Positions 37,386-46,612 of a stretch of 64,000 bases of DNA are shown one piece after another. The DNA is from Nibrella saemangeumensis (GTDB taxonomy: Bacteria; Bacteroidota; Bacteroidia; Cytophagales; Spirosomataceae). The position numbers were made by a program, and so were the translations under genes. Position 1 is the first letter of the stretch. The number at the start of each line of letters is the position of its first letter. The notes under the pieces were generated by a model that was not told where the DNA came from, did not search any database, and worked only from the letters and a program-made list of their open reading frames with translations. The DNA lies in assembly GCF_039541915.1 (NCBI RefSeq), contig NZ_BAABHD010000084.1, forward strand, positions 310,001 to 374,000, written 5' to 3'.

Positions 37386-37931
37386 ATGAAAATGAAATAT
37401 GGATTTGTGGTATTGCTGGTGCTACTGGTGGCCGGATGTTCGCCGTTCCGGATTGTCCGGAACCAGGCCGATCCAGCCGCCCAATGGTCGGAATACCGGA
37501 CGTTTGCTTTTGTCGATACCAACCGGATCTCCGGCACACCGGGTGCTACCTACCAGGCAGCCGTCGACATGATCAAGCAGGCTGTATCGGCTGAAATGCG
37601 GGAGCGGGGTTTCCAGCCTTCGTCCAACAATCCTGATCTGCTGGTCAACTTTGGTGTGGTGGTACAGGAAAAGACGCAGACCCGCCAGACTACCATTCAG
37701 GAAGCTCCGCTCTATATCGGGCAACGCCGGTATCACTGGCAGAGCAGGGAGGTGCCGGTGGGTAATTACGAGGAAGGAACCATTAACATACACGTGGTCG
37801 ATGCTCAACGGGATGCCCTGCTCTGGGATGCCGCCGTCGCCAGTGTAATTACCCGGCGCAGTACCGATCCGGCACGGATTGGCGAGGCTGTCGACCGCTT
37901 GTTCCAGAAGTTCCCGGTTCGGCAACGGTAA
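37386..37931 (+). CDS. DUF4136 lipoprotein
   Basis: 181 aa from ATG 37386, which begins a lipoprotein signal with lipobox LVAGC (C18). The mature sequence has the DUF4136 pattern: WSEYRTFAFVDT near the start, MIKQAVSAEMRERGFQPS in the middle, then NPDLLVNFGVVV. DUF4136 proteins are common small periplasmic or outer-membrane lipoproteins of unknown role. A longer frame starting further upstream (37263) has no signal and is rejected. Confidence 0.8.
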   Translation: MKMKYGFVVLLVLLVAGCSPFRIVRNQADPAAQWSEYRTFAFVDTNRISGTPGATYQAAVDMIKQAVSAEMRERGFQPSSNNPDLLVNFGVVVQEKTQTRQTTIQEAPLYIGQRRYHWQSREVPVGNYEEGTINIHVVDAQRDALLWDAAVASVITRRSTDPARIGEAVDRLFQKFPVRQR

Positions 37932-38031
37932 ACTGCCGGAGGGGAATACAGGCTGTTGGGTAAAAAAAGAGTTTATTTTGCCCGCAACGGTGCTTTTCAT
38001 AGTACATTCGGCGAATTAAGTTTGATGACCT

Positions 38032-40719
38032 ATGGATACGGTTACCCGTTCAGCATCGTACCTGCAGCAAATTGTGGATAGTACCCTTAGCGGAATTACT
38101 GTTTATGATTGCGTACGCGATGAGAACGGCACCATTGTTGATTATCAGATTGTCCTGATTAATCAGGTGGCCGCTGCATTTAGCGGCCGGTCTGTGGAAG
38201 AGCTGACCGGCCGGCGATTTTTTGAGGAGTTTCCGCGTCTTCGGGAAACCCAGATTCCCGACCGGTACAGGGAGGTAGTGGAAACAGGGGTGCCGCAGCG
38301 GTTTGAACTGGCCTACCGGCTCACGCACCGGCCGGATACGAATTGGTTCGACGTATCGGTGGTGAAGCAGGCTGACGGCGTCGTTTCCAGCTTTGTCGAC
38401 ATTACCGCTACTAAAGCAGCGACAGCGTCGCTGGCGCAGCAGGCCACCCTCCTGGATAAAGTCTTTTCCAATTCCACCAACGGCATTATCGTGTTCGATA
38501 CCGTACGGGATGCCGGCGGACAGATTGCCGACTTTCGGGTCCGATTGTGCAATCAGTATGCCCAGCGGACCAATGGGTATGTCATGTCGCTGGAGGCTGG
38601 CCGGCTGCTGACCGAACTATACCCGAAAACAAAGGAGCAGGGTCTGTTTGCCCGGTATGTCGCCCTGCTTGAGACCGGTGAGCCATTTACGGGCGAACAC
38701 CACTACCCCCATTCCGGGCAGTGGATTCAGTATTCCGCTGTAAAACTGGACGATGGATTCTTATTATCGTTCTCGCTGATTACCCAACAGAAGCGGCTGG
38801 AGCAACAGGTACGCGAGGAGGCTCAGTTTTCGCAGGGGCTGCTGGATGGCTCCATGGCCTGTATCACCTCGCTGGTCCCCTTGTATGACGAAACTGGCGC
38901 TATCATCGATTTTGTTTATACCGCCGTTAATCAGGCTGCGGTTGTGCTGGAGGGACTACCCGCCGGACAGATGATTGGCCGGCGGATTACGCAATTGTTC
39001 CCCGGTGTGGTTACCTCTGGTTTGTTCGACCATTACCGGCAGGTATTTGAAACCGGCAAAACCCGGCGGTTAGAAAATTATTACGATGCTGATGGGTATA
39101 CGGGGTGGCTCGATATGTCGGTCATACGGAAGGAGAACAGCCTGATCCTGACGTACCTGGATATTACCGAAACCAAAAAAACACAACAGGCTTTGCTGGA
39201 AACCGCCGAGTCCCTGAAGGGGGTACTGGACGGTGCGCCCAGCGCTATTCTCTTGTTAGATACCATTCGGGATGAGCAGGATACCATCACCGACTTCCGG
39301 ATACAGGCGGTCAACCAGACCGGGGCTGATATGTGTGCAATGTCCATTAAGGAGGCCATTGGAGTACCCCTGTCGCAGGTATTCACCCGTTACAAAGAGA
39401 AAGGCTTGTTTGAGCGGTTGTGTCAGGTGGCGCAATCGGGCGAGGCCCAACGGTTCGAGAGTTTTTATGATCCGGACGGCGGTCGCATCTGGCTTGATGT
39501 ATCGGCCGTGAAGCGGGGCGATGGTTTGGTGATGAGCTTGCTGGACATCTCGCACCTGAAAGACACCCAGACCCAACTCGAACGGCAGGCGAATTTGTTG
39601 CGCAGCGTATTGGACAGTTCACCCAACCTGATTATTGGCTTTGATGCTGTACGAGACGAGGCCGGCCGGATAGCCGACTTCCGCTATGTTGTGCAGAATG
39701 ACTTGGCCCGGCGCTCGGTACCGCGCACCGACGAGGACGTTATTGGCCATACTATGCTGGAGTATTTCCCGTCGGTAACGGAGAATGGTCTCTTTGATAT
39801 GTATGTTCGGGTGGTCGAAACGGGTCTGCCCCAAAAGCAGGAATTGTACCACGATACCGATGGGCTGACCGGCTGGTTCGAAGTGTCGGCCGTGAAGCGC
39901 GACGATGGCATTGTGCTGACGTTGCTCGACAAAACGGAAGCCTACCAGGCTGAACAGCAGCGAAAAGAGCTGGTGGCAGCACTGCAGCGCTCCAATCAGA
40001 ACCTGGAGCAGTTTGCCTACGTAGCCTCCCATGACCTGCAGGAGCCGCTGCGCAAGATCGAGTCGTTTGGCGATGTGCTGACGGACCAGTACCGGGACCG
40101 GCTGGACGAGAATGGGACTGATCTGGTTCGGCGAATGCAACAGGCCGCGAGACGTATGTCGGTGCTGATCCGCGATTTGCTGGCGTACTCCCGACTGACC
40201 ACGCAGCGACAGACGTTCACAGCTGTGCCTCTCGCGTATCTGCTGGACGATGTACTCACTGATCTGGAAGTAACCATGCAGGAGAAGCAGGCACAGGTTG
40301 AGGTCGATTCGCTGCCGGTAGTCTGGGGCGATCCGGTGCAACTCCGGCAGCTACTGCAAAACCTCCTGAGCAATGCCCTGAAATTTACCCGGTCGCAGGA
40401 GCATCCGTATATTCGGGTGGCGGGCAGACTGGCCAAAGGGGCCGACGTTCGGGAGCCGGGAGGGCTACTTCCCGGTCAGCAGTACGGCATCATTTCGGTT
40501 AGCGACAATGGCATTGGCTTCGACGAAAAATACAAGGATCGGATTTTTGGACCCTTTCAGCGGCTGCACGGCCGGAGCCAGTATCCCGGTACCGGTATTG
40601 GGCTGGCGATTGTGCAGAAGGTAATCGATAACCATAGGGGGAGCATTGACGTCCATAGCCAGATTGGTCAGGGCACAACCTTTGTAGTTGCCCTGCCGGT
40701 GGAAGCCAGCCCCGAGTAA
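38032..40719 (+). CDS. Cytoplasmic sensor histidine kinase with five PAS domains
   Basis: 895 aa, no signal peptide or membrane helix. Five consecutive PAS units begin near residues 5, 140, 265, 390 and 515. Four of them share the pattern D-x-VRDE-x-G-x-I-x-DF, and each has a conserved Asn just after. The HisKA box has H667 in ASHDLQEPL. The HATPase domain has NLLSNALKF (N box), SDNGIGFDEKY (G1) and PGTGIGLAI (G2). The architecture fits a soluble light, redox or metabolite sensor; ligands are unknown. No response regulator is adjacent, so it is an orphan kinase. Confidence 0.93.
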   Translation: MDTVTRSASYLQQIVDSTLSGITVYDCVRDENGTIVDYQIVLINQVAAAFSGRSVEELTGRRFFEEFPRLRETQIPDRYREVVETGVPQRFELAYRLTHRPDTNWFDVSVVKQADGVVSSFVDITATKAATASLAQQATLLDKVFSNSTNGIIVFDTVRDAGGQIADFRVRLCNQYAQRTNGYVMSLEAGRLLTELYPKTKEQGLFARYVALLETGEPFTGEHHYPHSGQWIQYSAVKLDDGFLLSFSLITQQKRLEQQVREEAQFSQGLLDGSMACITSLVPLYDETGAIIDFVYTAVNQAAVVLEGLPAGQMIGRRITQLFPGVVTSGLFDHYRQVFETGKTRRLENYYDADGYTGWLDMSVIRKENSLILTYLDITETKKTQQALLETAESLKGVLDGAPSAILLLDTIRDEQDTITDFRIQAVNQTGADMCAMSIKEAIGVPLSQVFTRYKEKGLFERLCQVAQSGEAQRFESFYDPDGGRIWLDVSAVKRGDGLVMSLLDISHLKDTQTQLERQANLLRSVLDSSPNLIIGFDAVRDEAGRIADFRYVVQNDLARRSVPRTDEDVIGHTMLEYFPSVTENGLFDMYVRVVETGLPQKQELYHDTDGLTGWFEVSAVKRDDGIVLTLLDKTEAYQAEQQRKELVAALQRSNQNLEQFAYVASHDLQEPLRKIESFGDVLTDQYRDRLDENGTDLVRRMQQAARRMSVLIRDLLAYSRLTTQRQTFTAVPLAYLLDDVLTDLEVTMQEKQAQVEVDSLPVVWGDPVQLRQLLQNLLSNALKFTRSQEHPYIRVAGRLAKGADVREPGGLLPGQQYGIISVSDNGIGFDEKYKDRIFGPFQRLHGRSQYPGTGIGLAIVQKVIDNHRGSIDVHSQIGQGTTFVVALPVEASPE

Positions 40720-40736
40720 GGGCAGTAAACAAAAAA

Positions 40737-40758
40737 CGGAGCAATTCGCTCCGCCTTT
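40737..40758 (+). terminator. Intrinsic terminator of the PAS kinase gene
   Basis: Stem CGGAGC/GCTCCG (40737-40742 with 40748-40753), 5-base loop, followed by CCTTTTG and preceded by six A residues. Confidence 0.75.
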
Positions 40759-40901
40759 TGTGCCACTTCGAAACCCAATTTAACCTGTTATCGATATCTC
40801 CTCTTCCAGGTGATGTAAAGATGGCCGGTCAAAGCGGCAATCGGTATGACCCCGCTTACCCGCCTGGTTGATTTATATCATACGTGTAAAGCACCCTAAA
40901 A

Positions 40902-40922
40902 AAGAAACCGCCCGAAGGCGGC
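40902..40922 (-). terminator. Intrinsic terminator of the SDR gene
   Basis: On the - strand CCGCC, TTCG loop, GGCGG, then TTTCTTTTTT. The stem is short but the UUCG tetraloop and T-tract are typical. It lies 11 bases past the stop codon at 40933. Confidence 0.75.
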
Positions 40923-40932
40923 TCTGTGTCAG

Positions 40933-41916
40933 TTAATTAAGGGAGGGCGTCAGCGCATTGGTCAACGACTGCAACTTCTGTTTGTACCGTCGTTTTTCGT
41001 ACCAGTTGGCATTTTTGGACGAGGCCGTCAGAAAGATACCGGCGGCCAGCACTACGGTAGCGATTCCCAGACCAATGGCCAGTGGTGTTAGCGATTCGCT
41101 TTCTTCGTCCTCTTCCTCTTCGTACCCCTTCTCGTTCATCATTTTGCGCATCGCTTCCGATACCACCGTATCCGGCAGAACGTGGCTCATGGCTACCTGC
41201 ATCTTGTTCTTGAAACCGGATACCACTTTATCTTTACCCTGCATCAGCGCATCGTACCCGTCTTTGGCAACCTTGGCCGGATCAGCCAGACCGGAGTCGG
41301 TAACGCGGGCGTTCTGCGCCCCGGCCTTGTTGAAGAAATCGGTATCGGTGGCTCCCGGCATCAGCGCTGTAACGGTAACATTGGTGTCCTTGAGTTCATT
41401 GCGCAATGCTTCGGCAAACGAGTAGATGAATGATTTGGTTGCCCCATACACCGCCATCAGCGGATTCGGAATGGCCGACACTACGGAGGCCAGCATCAGG
41501 ATTTTGCCTTCGTTCCGCTCCACCATTTCTTTCAGGTAAAGTTTGGTCAGGTGAACCAGCGAGGTGGCATTGAGCTGGATAATGCTCAGTTCTTTCTGTA
41601 AGTCAGTTTCGGTGGCAAATTTGCCGTACTCGCCCATACCGGCGTTGTTAACCAAGACATCAATGGTGAGTCCCTGCTGCTTGGTTTCCTGGTAGATCTC
41701 TTCGGGCGCGCTGGCCTCCATCAGATCTTTGGCAATTGTTGTTGTTCTGATATTGTATTGCTGCTCAAAGTCGGAGGCTACCCCGCGCAGACTATCGTCG
41801 TGACGGGCCACCAGTACCAGGTTATAGCCATCCTGGGCAAACAGCCGCGCTAATTCAAGACCAATTCCGCTTGTCGCCCCGGTGATCAGGGCCGTTTTTC
41901 CGGTCTGTGATTCCAT
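40933..41916 (-). CDS. Short-chain dehydrogenase/reductase with C-terminal membrane anchor
   Basis: 327 aa. Classical SDR motifs: TGATSGIG at 12-19, NNAG at 90-93, catalytic S144, Y157 and K161 (YGATK). After the roughly 250-residue enzyme core there is an acidic patch (EEEDEESES) and one hydrophobic helix (about 274-296), then a basic tail. The enzyme should therefore be tethered to the inner face of a membrane. Substrate unknown. A small hairpin GCGGTG/CACCGC at 41951-41967 lies upstream. Confidence 0.88.
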   Translation of the reverse strand: MESQTGKTALITGATSGIGLELARLFAQDGYNLVLVARHDDSLRGVASDFEQQYNIRTTTIAKDLMEASAPEEIYQETKQQGLTIDVLVNNAGMGEYGKFATETDLQKELSIIQLNATSLVHLTKLYLKEMVERNEGKILMLASVVSAIPNPLMAVYGATKSFIYSFAEALRNELKDTNVTVTALMPGATDTDFFNKAGAQNARVTDSGLADPAKVAKDGYDALMQGKDKVVSGFKNKMQVAMSHVLPDTVVSEAMRKMMNEKGYEEEEDEESESLTPLAIGLGIATVVLAAGIFLTASSKNANWYEKRRYKQKLQSLTNALTPSLN

Positions 41917-42012
41917 AACGTTCTCGTTAAATGTCAGAGGTTATACGCCTGCGGTGCCTTTCACCGCTTAGGCTATCAACCACATTACATCACAGATGTT
42001 ACAAAAATGTTT

Positions 42013-42252
42013 TCAGACGGAGGGTTGGGGCTCTGGCTCTACTTTTTTACGTTTAGGCGAATACGTTCGGAAACCAATGAACTGATAAATTGGGCACCAG
42101 GTCAGGTAGGCCGTTAGCGCCAGCGCTCCGGCAACCACCATCAGGACAATGCCGATGGGCTGAGGAAACGTATTGGTATAATACAGGGTCGCAATAACAA
42201 CGGCTGTAATGAGCCGGGCCGCAATATCAGCATTACTCAGGTTACGTTTCAT
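42013..42252 (-). CDS. DUF2892 two-helix inner-membrane protein
   Basis: 79 aa. Opens with MKRNLSNADIAARLI and has two hydrophobic helices (about 12-30 and 33-52), then LTWCPIYQFIGF. This is the DUF2892 pattern, found also as the membrane part of YgaP-type proteins. The Cys in TWCP is conserved in the family. It lies 96 bases upstream of the SDR gene on the same strand. Function unknown. Confidence 0.85.
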   Translation of the reverse strand: MKRNLSNADIAARLITAVVIATLYYTNTFPQPIGIVLMVVAGALALTAYLTWCPIYQFIGFRTYSPKRKKVEPEPQPSV

Positions 42253-42410
42253 GACCAGAAATTTTTGGTGTTATTAGATATCGTAAAGATAGGCTGGGTA
42301 GTAACCTGCTGTGAATGAGGAAAATCATACTGTGCACTGACTGTTCTTCTCCCCGGCTGGCGGCCGGCCTGCTTACCTTGCAGCCATAAACTCTTTAGCC
42401 GCATCTGGTT

Positions 42411-43604
42411 ATGGCCCTTGTATTTTCATCGGTTTGCCGAACGCTCTCTGCCTGGTTTCTGGTAGGAGCACTTACAACCTGCACTTGTGTTAACAGTGTT
42501 GCGCAGGTTGACATTGACGCTGACAATACGCTAACCCGGCAGGCGTACGAGGACCTGCTGCGTTATGCATCGTCGGTAGGTATTCAGGCGTCGGACCGGA
42601 CAGCCTTACATCCGGAAAGGCACACGCTGGCTCTCCTGCATGAACTGGCCTATGGTCGTTCGGTGAGGTTGTCGTATCAGGGTGTCAGGGAGGTAATTGA
42701 TTCAAGTCGTATTAAGCTGGCCTACACCCGACTGCTGGCCGGTGAAGATGCCCAGTCGGTGGCGGTAGCGCTGGAGCCGGGCGATAACCGGTACTGTACA
42801 CTGGTCGAGAGTTACCGGTATGTGCTGGATGAGACGGAAACCGGTAAGTTACTGTCCGTGCGCGAACGGCGGGAGCGGTTGGCGACTACGCTGAATACCT
42901 ATCGCTGGCTGAACCGTTTTCCGAATACGGATAAGATCCTGATTACTATTCCGGCGGCTCAGTTACTGGCCCAAACCACACAGGGCGTAGACGTTCTGTC
43001 CATGCGCGTTATTCTGGGTAAACCCGCTACGCCGACCCCAACCCTGGCGTCTACCCTGACCGGCGTGGTTATCTACCCGTACTGGTATGTACCGAAGAGT
43101 ATCGCGACGAAAGAACTCCTGCCGAAAATCCGGAAGAATCCGGCAGCGGTGCTGGAGCAGATGCGGATGCAGGTGCTGAATGCGAAAGGACAGGTGCTGA
43201 ATCCGGAGCAGATCGACTGGAAAGCCCTCGGACCTGGTAACTTCCCGTATGTGCTCCGGCAGTCGACGGGCTGTGACAATGCCCTGGGTATTCTGAAATT
43301 TGCGTTTCACTCACCGTTCGATGTGTACCTGCACGACACCAACCAGCGTGAGTTATTTGAAACCACCAGACGGTATCTGAGCCACGGCTGCATTCGCGTT
43401 GAAAAACCGCTTGAACTGGCCAACTGGCTTCTCCGGGACCGGCAGCTGACCAACGCACAATTGTCCTGCAAAGTCGAGCGGCAAAAACCAACCACCTTGC
43501 CGGTGCGGGCCGGGGTAGCCGTTTTTGTCATGTACCACCTGGTAGATGCCGACGCGGATGGGTGTCTGACCTGGTACGACAATGTCTATGGGCGTACGTT
43601 ATAA
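42411..43604 (+). CDS. L,D-transpeptidase (YkuD domain), secreted
   Basis: 397 aa with an N-terminal signal (cleavage near SVAQ). The catalytic YkuD motif is LSHGCIRVE: H325, C327 and R329. The N-terminal half (about 40-160) resembles the scaffold domain of YcbB-type enzymes, and IPAAQLLA is the usual start of the catalytic domain. It crosslinks or anchors peptidoglycan peptides through 3-3 bonds in the periplasm. The gene is single, with a strong terminator 20 bases after the stop. Confidence 0.9.
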   Translation: MALVFSSVCRTLSAWFLVGALTTCTCVNSVAQVDIDADNTLTRQAYEDLLRYASSVGIQASDRTALHPERHTLALLHELAYGRSVRLSYQGVREVIDSSRIKLAYTRLLAGEDAQSVAVALEPGDNRYCTLVESYRYVLDETETGKLLSVRERRERLATTLNTYRWLNRFPNTDKILITIPAAQLLAQTTQGVDVLSMRVILGKPATPTPTLASTLTGVVIYPYWYVPKSIATKELLPKIRKNPAAVLEQMRMQVLNAKGQVLNPEQIDWKALGPGNFPYVLRQSTGCDNALGILKFAFHSPFDVYLHDTNQRELFETTRRYLSHGCIRVEKPLELANWLLRDRQLTNAQLSCKVERQKPTTLPVRAGVAVFVMYHLVDADADGCLTWYDNVYGRTL

Positions 43605-43623
43605 ATGAAAGGCATCGCCACGA

Positions 43624-43656
43624 AAAAGCCCCGGCAGGTATCTGGCCGGGGCTTTT
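43624..43656. terminator. Bidirectional terminator
   Basis: Perfect 12-bp stem AAAAGCCCCGGC (43624-43635) with its complement at 43645-43656, 9-base loop. A and T runs at the ends serve both the transpeptidase gene (+) and the OmpA gene (-). Confidence 0.9.
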
Positions 43657-43675
43657 CTAAACAGCGTCGGTCACG

Positions 43676-45034
43676 TTATTTCAACACGACCCGCACATCA
43701 ATCTTCCGCATGGTAGGCCGGCGCACGGCGGTAGAGTCGCCGGGGGTAATGGTCACGCCGGTACCTTTACCGACCGCATCGACCCGGTTGTTGTCGATCC
43801 CCGCGTTGAGCAATTGCTGTTTAATGGCATACGCCCGCTTCCGGGACAGGTCCATGTTGGTGAGTCCGGTTCCCGAGGAGGCATCGTTGGCATACCCTAC
43901 CAGTTGAATCTGGGCGTTGGGATGGGTGCGCAGTATGTTTACCAATTCCGTAATAGCTGCCTGAGAGGACGGGGCTAAGTCCATCGTACCCGGCTGAAAG
44001 GCCACTGCCGGCAGGGTAAACACCCGGCCTTTCGGGGCGGTTGGATTACTGAGGTACGGCGTCAGTTGATCGGACAGTGGGCCGCGAGCCGCCGTGGTGC
44101 TAACCACCGGACTTGCACCGGCGACTGATGTAGAACGGGCCGGGGTGGTAGCACCCGGAGCCGGCGGAACGGCCAGCGAGCGGGCGACTGTATCGGCCTT
44201 GATGGTGTCACTCGACAGGGTAGAGGAGCCACTAACCTCTTCGCTGCCGTCGGAATACCGTTCAGTGTTTTTCCAGATATAATAACCACCAGCCGCGACA
44301 ACCAGCAGCAGCAGGATACCGACGCCCCATTTGGCTAGTGAACCGGCATTATCGCCGGATTCAACTTCCGGTTCGAAGGTAACGGGGGTGGGAATTGTGC
44401 GGGTAGTCGTAGTGCGGGGTGAGGCTACCCGAGTTGCAGCCGATACCTGATTGACACGTTTGGCGGGGGCAGCTACCCCGGCCACAATCTGATGCAGGCT
44501 GAGTTTTTCGATCAACTGCGGCAGTAGCTCTTCGGGAACTGCGTTGACGAAAGCCTCCCGCTGATCGAACAGGTAGGCCGCTAGTCCGTCGGCGTCCAGG
44601 TTTTTTTCTTTCACATGACGTCCCAGCACATCCAGCACAACGGCGGTCACCAATCCGAGCAACGAGATAGCGGAAGAGTTACGGATGTTGGCGTACCGCG
44701 ACACCATGTTGCCGATGGAGCTTTTCATGGCCGGCAGCAGGTGACTGATGTCCTCGTTACCGGTAGTGATGAAGGCGTGCGTCTGAGCCGCATCTTTAAG
44801 CGTGCTGTTCAGGTTGGCAACCAGGTGACCGTCGTAATGGCCTCGTTTGATCTTGTTGTAGAGCTGATCTACGCCAATTTCCGTTGTTGTTCGTTTCAGC
44901 ATCCCACCAAAAACCACGTAAACCTGGGCTTCGGTCGCTTTACGGGCTTTTTCATTCAGCTCATCTACGTATAATGCGATCTTCGACGCTATTTCCGGAT
45001 TGAGTACTTCGTCAATTGTGTTAAAGAAATTCAT
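43676..45034 (-). CDS. DUF937 / OmpA-domain membrane protein
   Basis: 452 aa from ATG 45034. Residues 1 to about 185 are a DUF937-like helical domain with no signal peptide. One membrane helix follows at 236-254 (WGVGILLLLVVAAGGYYIW), then a Ser/Thr/Pro-rich linker. The C-terminal OmpA peptidoglycan-binding domain (about 335-452) has AQIQLVGYAND, LSRKRAYAIKQQLL and DAVGKG. The protein thus links a cytoplasmic DUF937 domain through the inner membrane to the cell wall. The fusion is seen in several Bacteroidota; its role is unknown. Confidence 0.85.
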   Translation of the reverse strand: MNFFNTIDEVLNPEIASKIALYVDELNEKARKATEAQVYVVFGGMLKRTTTEIGVDQLYNKIKRGHYDGHLVANLNSTLKDAAQTHAFITTGNEDISHLLPAMKSSIGNMVSRYANIRNSSAISLLGLVTAVVLDVLGRHVKEKNLDADGLAAYLFDQREAFVNAVPEELLPQLIEKLSLHQIVAGVAAPAKRVNQVSAATRVASPRTTTTRTIPTPVTFEPEVESGDNAGSLAKWGVGILLLLVVAAGGYYIWKNTERYSDGSEEVSGSSTLSSDTIKADTVARSLAVPPAPGATTPARSTSVAGASPVVSTTAARGPLSDQLTPYLSNPTAPKGRVFTLPAVAFQPGTMDLAPSSQAAITELVNILRTHPNAQIQLVGYANDASSGTGLTNMDLSRKRAYAIKQQLLNAGIDNNRVDAVGKGTGVTITPGDSTAVRRPTMRKIDVRVVLK

Positions 45035-45159
45035 TGTAAGTAAGGAATCATCAATGGCTATTCGGGACAACGCGCGCTCACGAAACTATTTCTGCCTCTG
45101 TTGTGCCTGTGTTGGTCACGCTGGGGTTTTCGTATACTGTCTGGCTGGTAGCGACGGTA

Positions 45160-45192
45160 TAAAATTAGGCAGGATTACCACATCGGACAAAA
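45160..45192 (-). promoter_or_regulatory. Promoter of the DUF937/OmpA gene
   Basis: On the - strand, TTTTG (45192-45188) is followed after 20 bases by TAATTTTA (45167-45160), one mismatch from TAnnTTTG. The leader would be about 119 bases. Confidence 0.5.
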
Positions 45193-45208
45193 CAAATGAA
45201 CTATAAAA

Positions 45209-45397
45209 TTATCGCTTCGGCATCTTTTCGATAATCTCCTGATACTCTCCTTCTACAGCCCGTAAACGCTGCTGACAGAAGGTGATGAGTTCGGTGGCCC
45301 GCCGGATTTTGGCGGGCAGATCATCCAGCGGAACTTCTTCGTTTTCGATTTCGTCAACCAGGGTCAAAAGCTGGTCGTAGGCATCCTGGTACGTCAT
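45209..45397 (-). CDS. xseB: Exodeoxyribonuclease VII small subunit
   Basis: 62 aa, the usual size. TYQDAYDQLLTLVDEIENEEVPLDDL and KATELI-type helices (RATELITFCQQRLRAVEGEY) match XseB. It binds several copies per XseA to form exonuclease VII, which degrades single-stranded DNA from both ends. The start codon shares one base with the xseA stop (TAATG), so the pair is translationally coupled. Confidence 0.93.
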   Translation of the reverse strand: MTYQDAYDQLLTLVDEIENEEVPLDDLPAKIRRATELITFCQQRLRAVEGEYQEIIEKMPKR

Positions 45398-46605
45398 TAG
45401 GTATGGGGGGCTATCTCGGTTACGGTGGCGGTAATCAGGCCATCGTGCAGTTGAACTTGTATGGTATCGCTGGTTGCCAGATTGGCTGCCTGGGTTTGGA
45501 CCCGGCCGTTCCGGAGCAGCAGCGCATAACCCCGCCGGAGTACGTTAGACGGGTCCAGGTGGCGGACGGTCACCGCCTTTTCGGTTAATTCAGTCTGCCG
45601 GTTGCGCAGGTAATTGTGGCTCACAAACCGCAACCGCTCCGTGGCCATGTCCAGATGCTCACGGGCCGACAGCAGCGCTTCGCGGGCGGCTGCGGCCAGC
45701 CGATCACGCAGGAGCAGGCAGGATTCTTCAAAACTGCGGTTATGGTCAATCAGCCAGGCGGCTGCCTTTGTGGGCGTTTTTACGCTCCGGTGGCAAAGCA
45801 TATCGGTGATACTGACGTTCCGCTCGTGCCCGATGCCTGCCAGTATAGGGCGTTCAAAGCCGGCTACGGCCAGTCCCAGCAGGTAGGTGTCGAAGGAGCC
45901 GAAATCCAGCTGGGAGCCACCACCCCGCACCATGACAACGGCATCATACGGTACCTCGCTGCCCCGGATTTTCTCCAACTGCCCGACAATAGCCTGTTCG
46001 GCTCCCTGCCCCTGCACCTGACACAGGTATTCGTCGACCGTAAATTGATAGCCGAAGAGGTTATGCTGCAACTCGTGCCGGAAGTCGCGCCAGCCGTCGG
46101 AGCCGGGGGCGGCAATCAGGGCTACCCGCTGGATCACGGGCGGACAGGCGAGAACCTGATTGGCGGTTATGTACTCGCCGTTTTCCACCCAGACCTGGTC
46201 CGGATGGTCGCGTACGAGGGCATCCAATGTTGCCTGTCGCTCCTGTTCCAGATTTCCCAAGGTGTAGGAATGATCGATTTTGAGAATTTCCAGCCGAAGC
46301 CCGTACACCGGATTAAAGGCCACAGAAACCAGCAGCAAGAGTTTGATATTGCGGGCGAAGGCGACCTGCGTGGCCGCTTCAAACTGCTCGATAATAGGGT
46401 AGTGTTTCCGCCAGATACATGCTTCCAGCTTGGCCAGCGTATCGCGGCCGTCGCGCTCCACCAACGTCAGAAAGCAATAACCCCGGTCGGGATACTTCTT
46501 GATGTCACTGGTTTCGGCAATGACCCAAAACGCTTTTTGCCCAAAGGCATCATCCATCAGGGCCTCAATGGTAAACGCAAGATCGGAAAGGCGGATGGGA
46601 GACAT
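45397..46605 (-). CDS. xseA: Exodeoxyribonuclease VII large subunit
   Basis: 402 aa. The N-terminal OB-fold (residues 1 to about 100) includes FWVIAETSDIKKYPDRGYCFLTL. The catalytic region has RVALIAAPGSDGWRDF, VMVRGGGSQLDFGSFDTY and ILAGIGHERNVSITDM. These match XseA, although the OB part is a little divergent from E. coli. Upstream is the long inverted repeat at 46613-46693 and then pheS on the same strand. Confidence 0.93.
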   Translation of the reverse strand: MSPIRLSDLAFTIEALMDDAFGQKAFWVIAETSDIKKYPDRGYCFLTLVERDGRDTLAKLEACIWRKHYPIIEQFEAATQVAFARNIKLLLLVSVAFNPVYGLRLEILKIDHSYTLGNLEQERQATLDALVRDHPDQVWVENGEYITANQVLACPPVIQRVALIAAPGSDGWRDFRHELQHNLFGYQFTVDEYLCQVQGQGAEQAIVGQLEKIRGSEVPYDAVVMVRGGGSQLDFGSFDTYLLGLAVAGFERPILAGIGHERNVSITDMLCHRSVKTPTKAAAWLIDHNRSFEESCLLLRDRLAAAAREALLSAREHLDMATERLRFVSHNYLRNRQTELTEKAVTVRHLDPSNVLRRGYALLLRNGRVQTQAANLATSDTIQVQLHDGLITATVTEIAPHT

Positions 46606-46612
46606 AGGGGAT

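Noticed and set aside
41951..41994. Small hairpin GCGGTG/CACCGC (41951-41967) and near-palindrome TTACATC-ACA-GATGTTA upstream of the SDR gene
   Set aside because: Too short and without a T-tract or a recognisable regulator; kept only as a remark.
45000..45206. 68-codon + strand frame upstream of the DUF937 gene
   Set aside because: It overlaps the start of the OmpA gene and its probable promoter, and the sequence has no recognisable feature.
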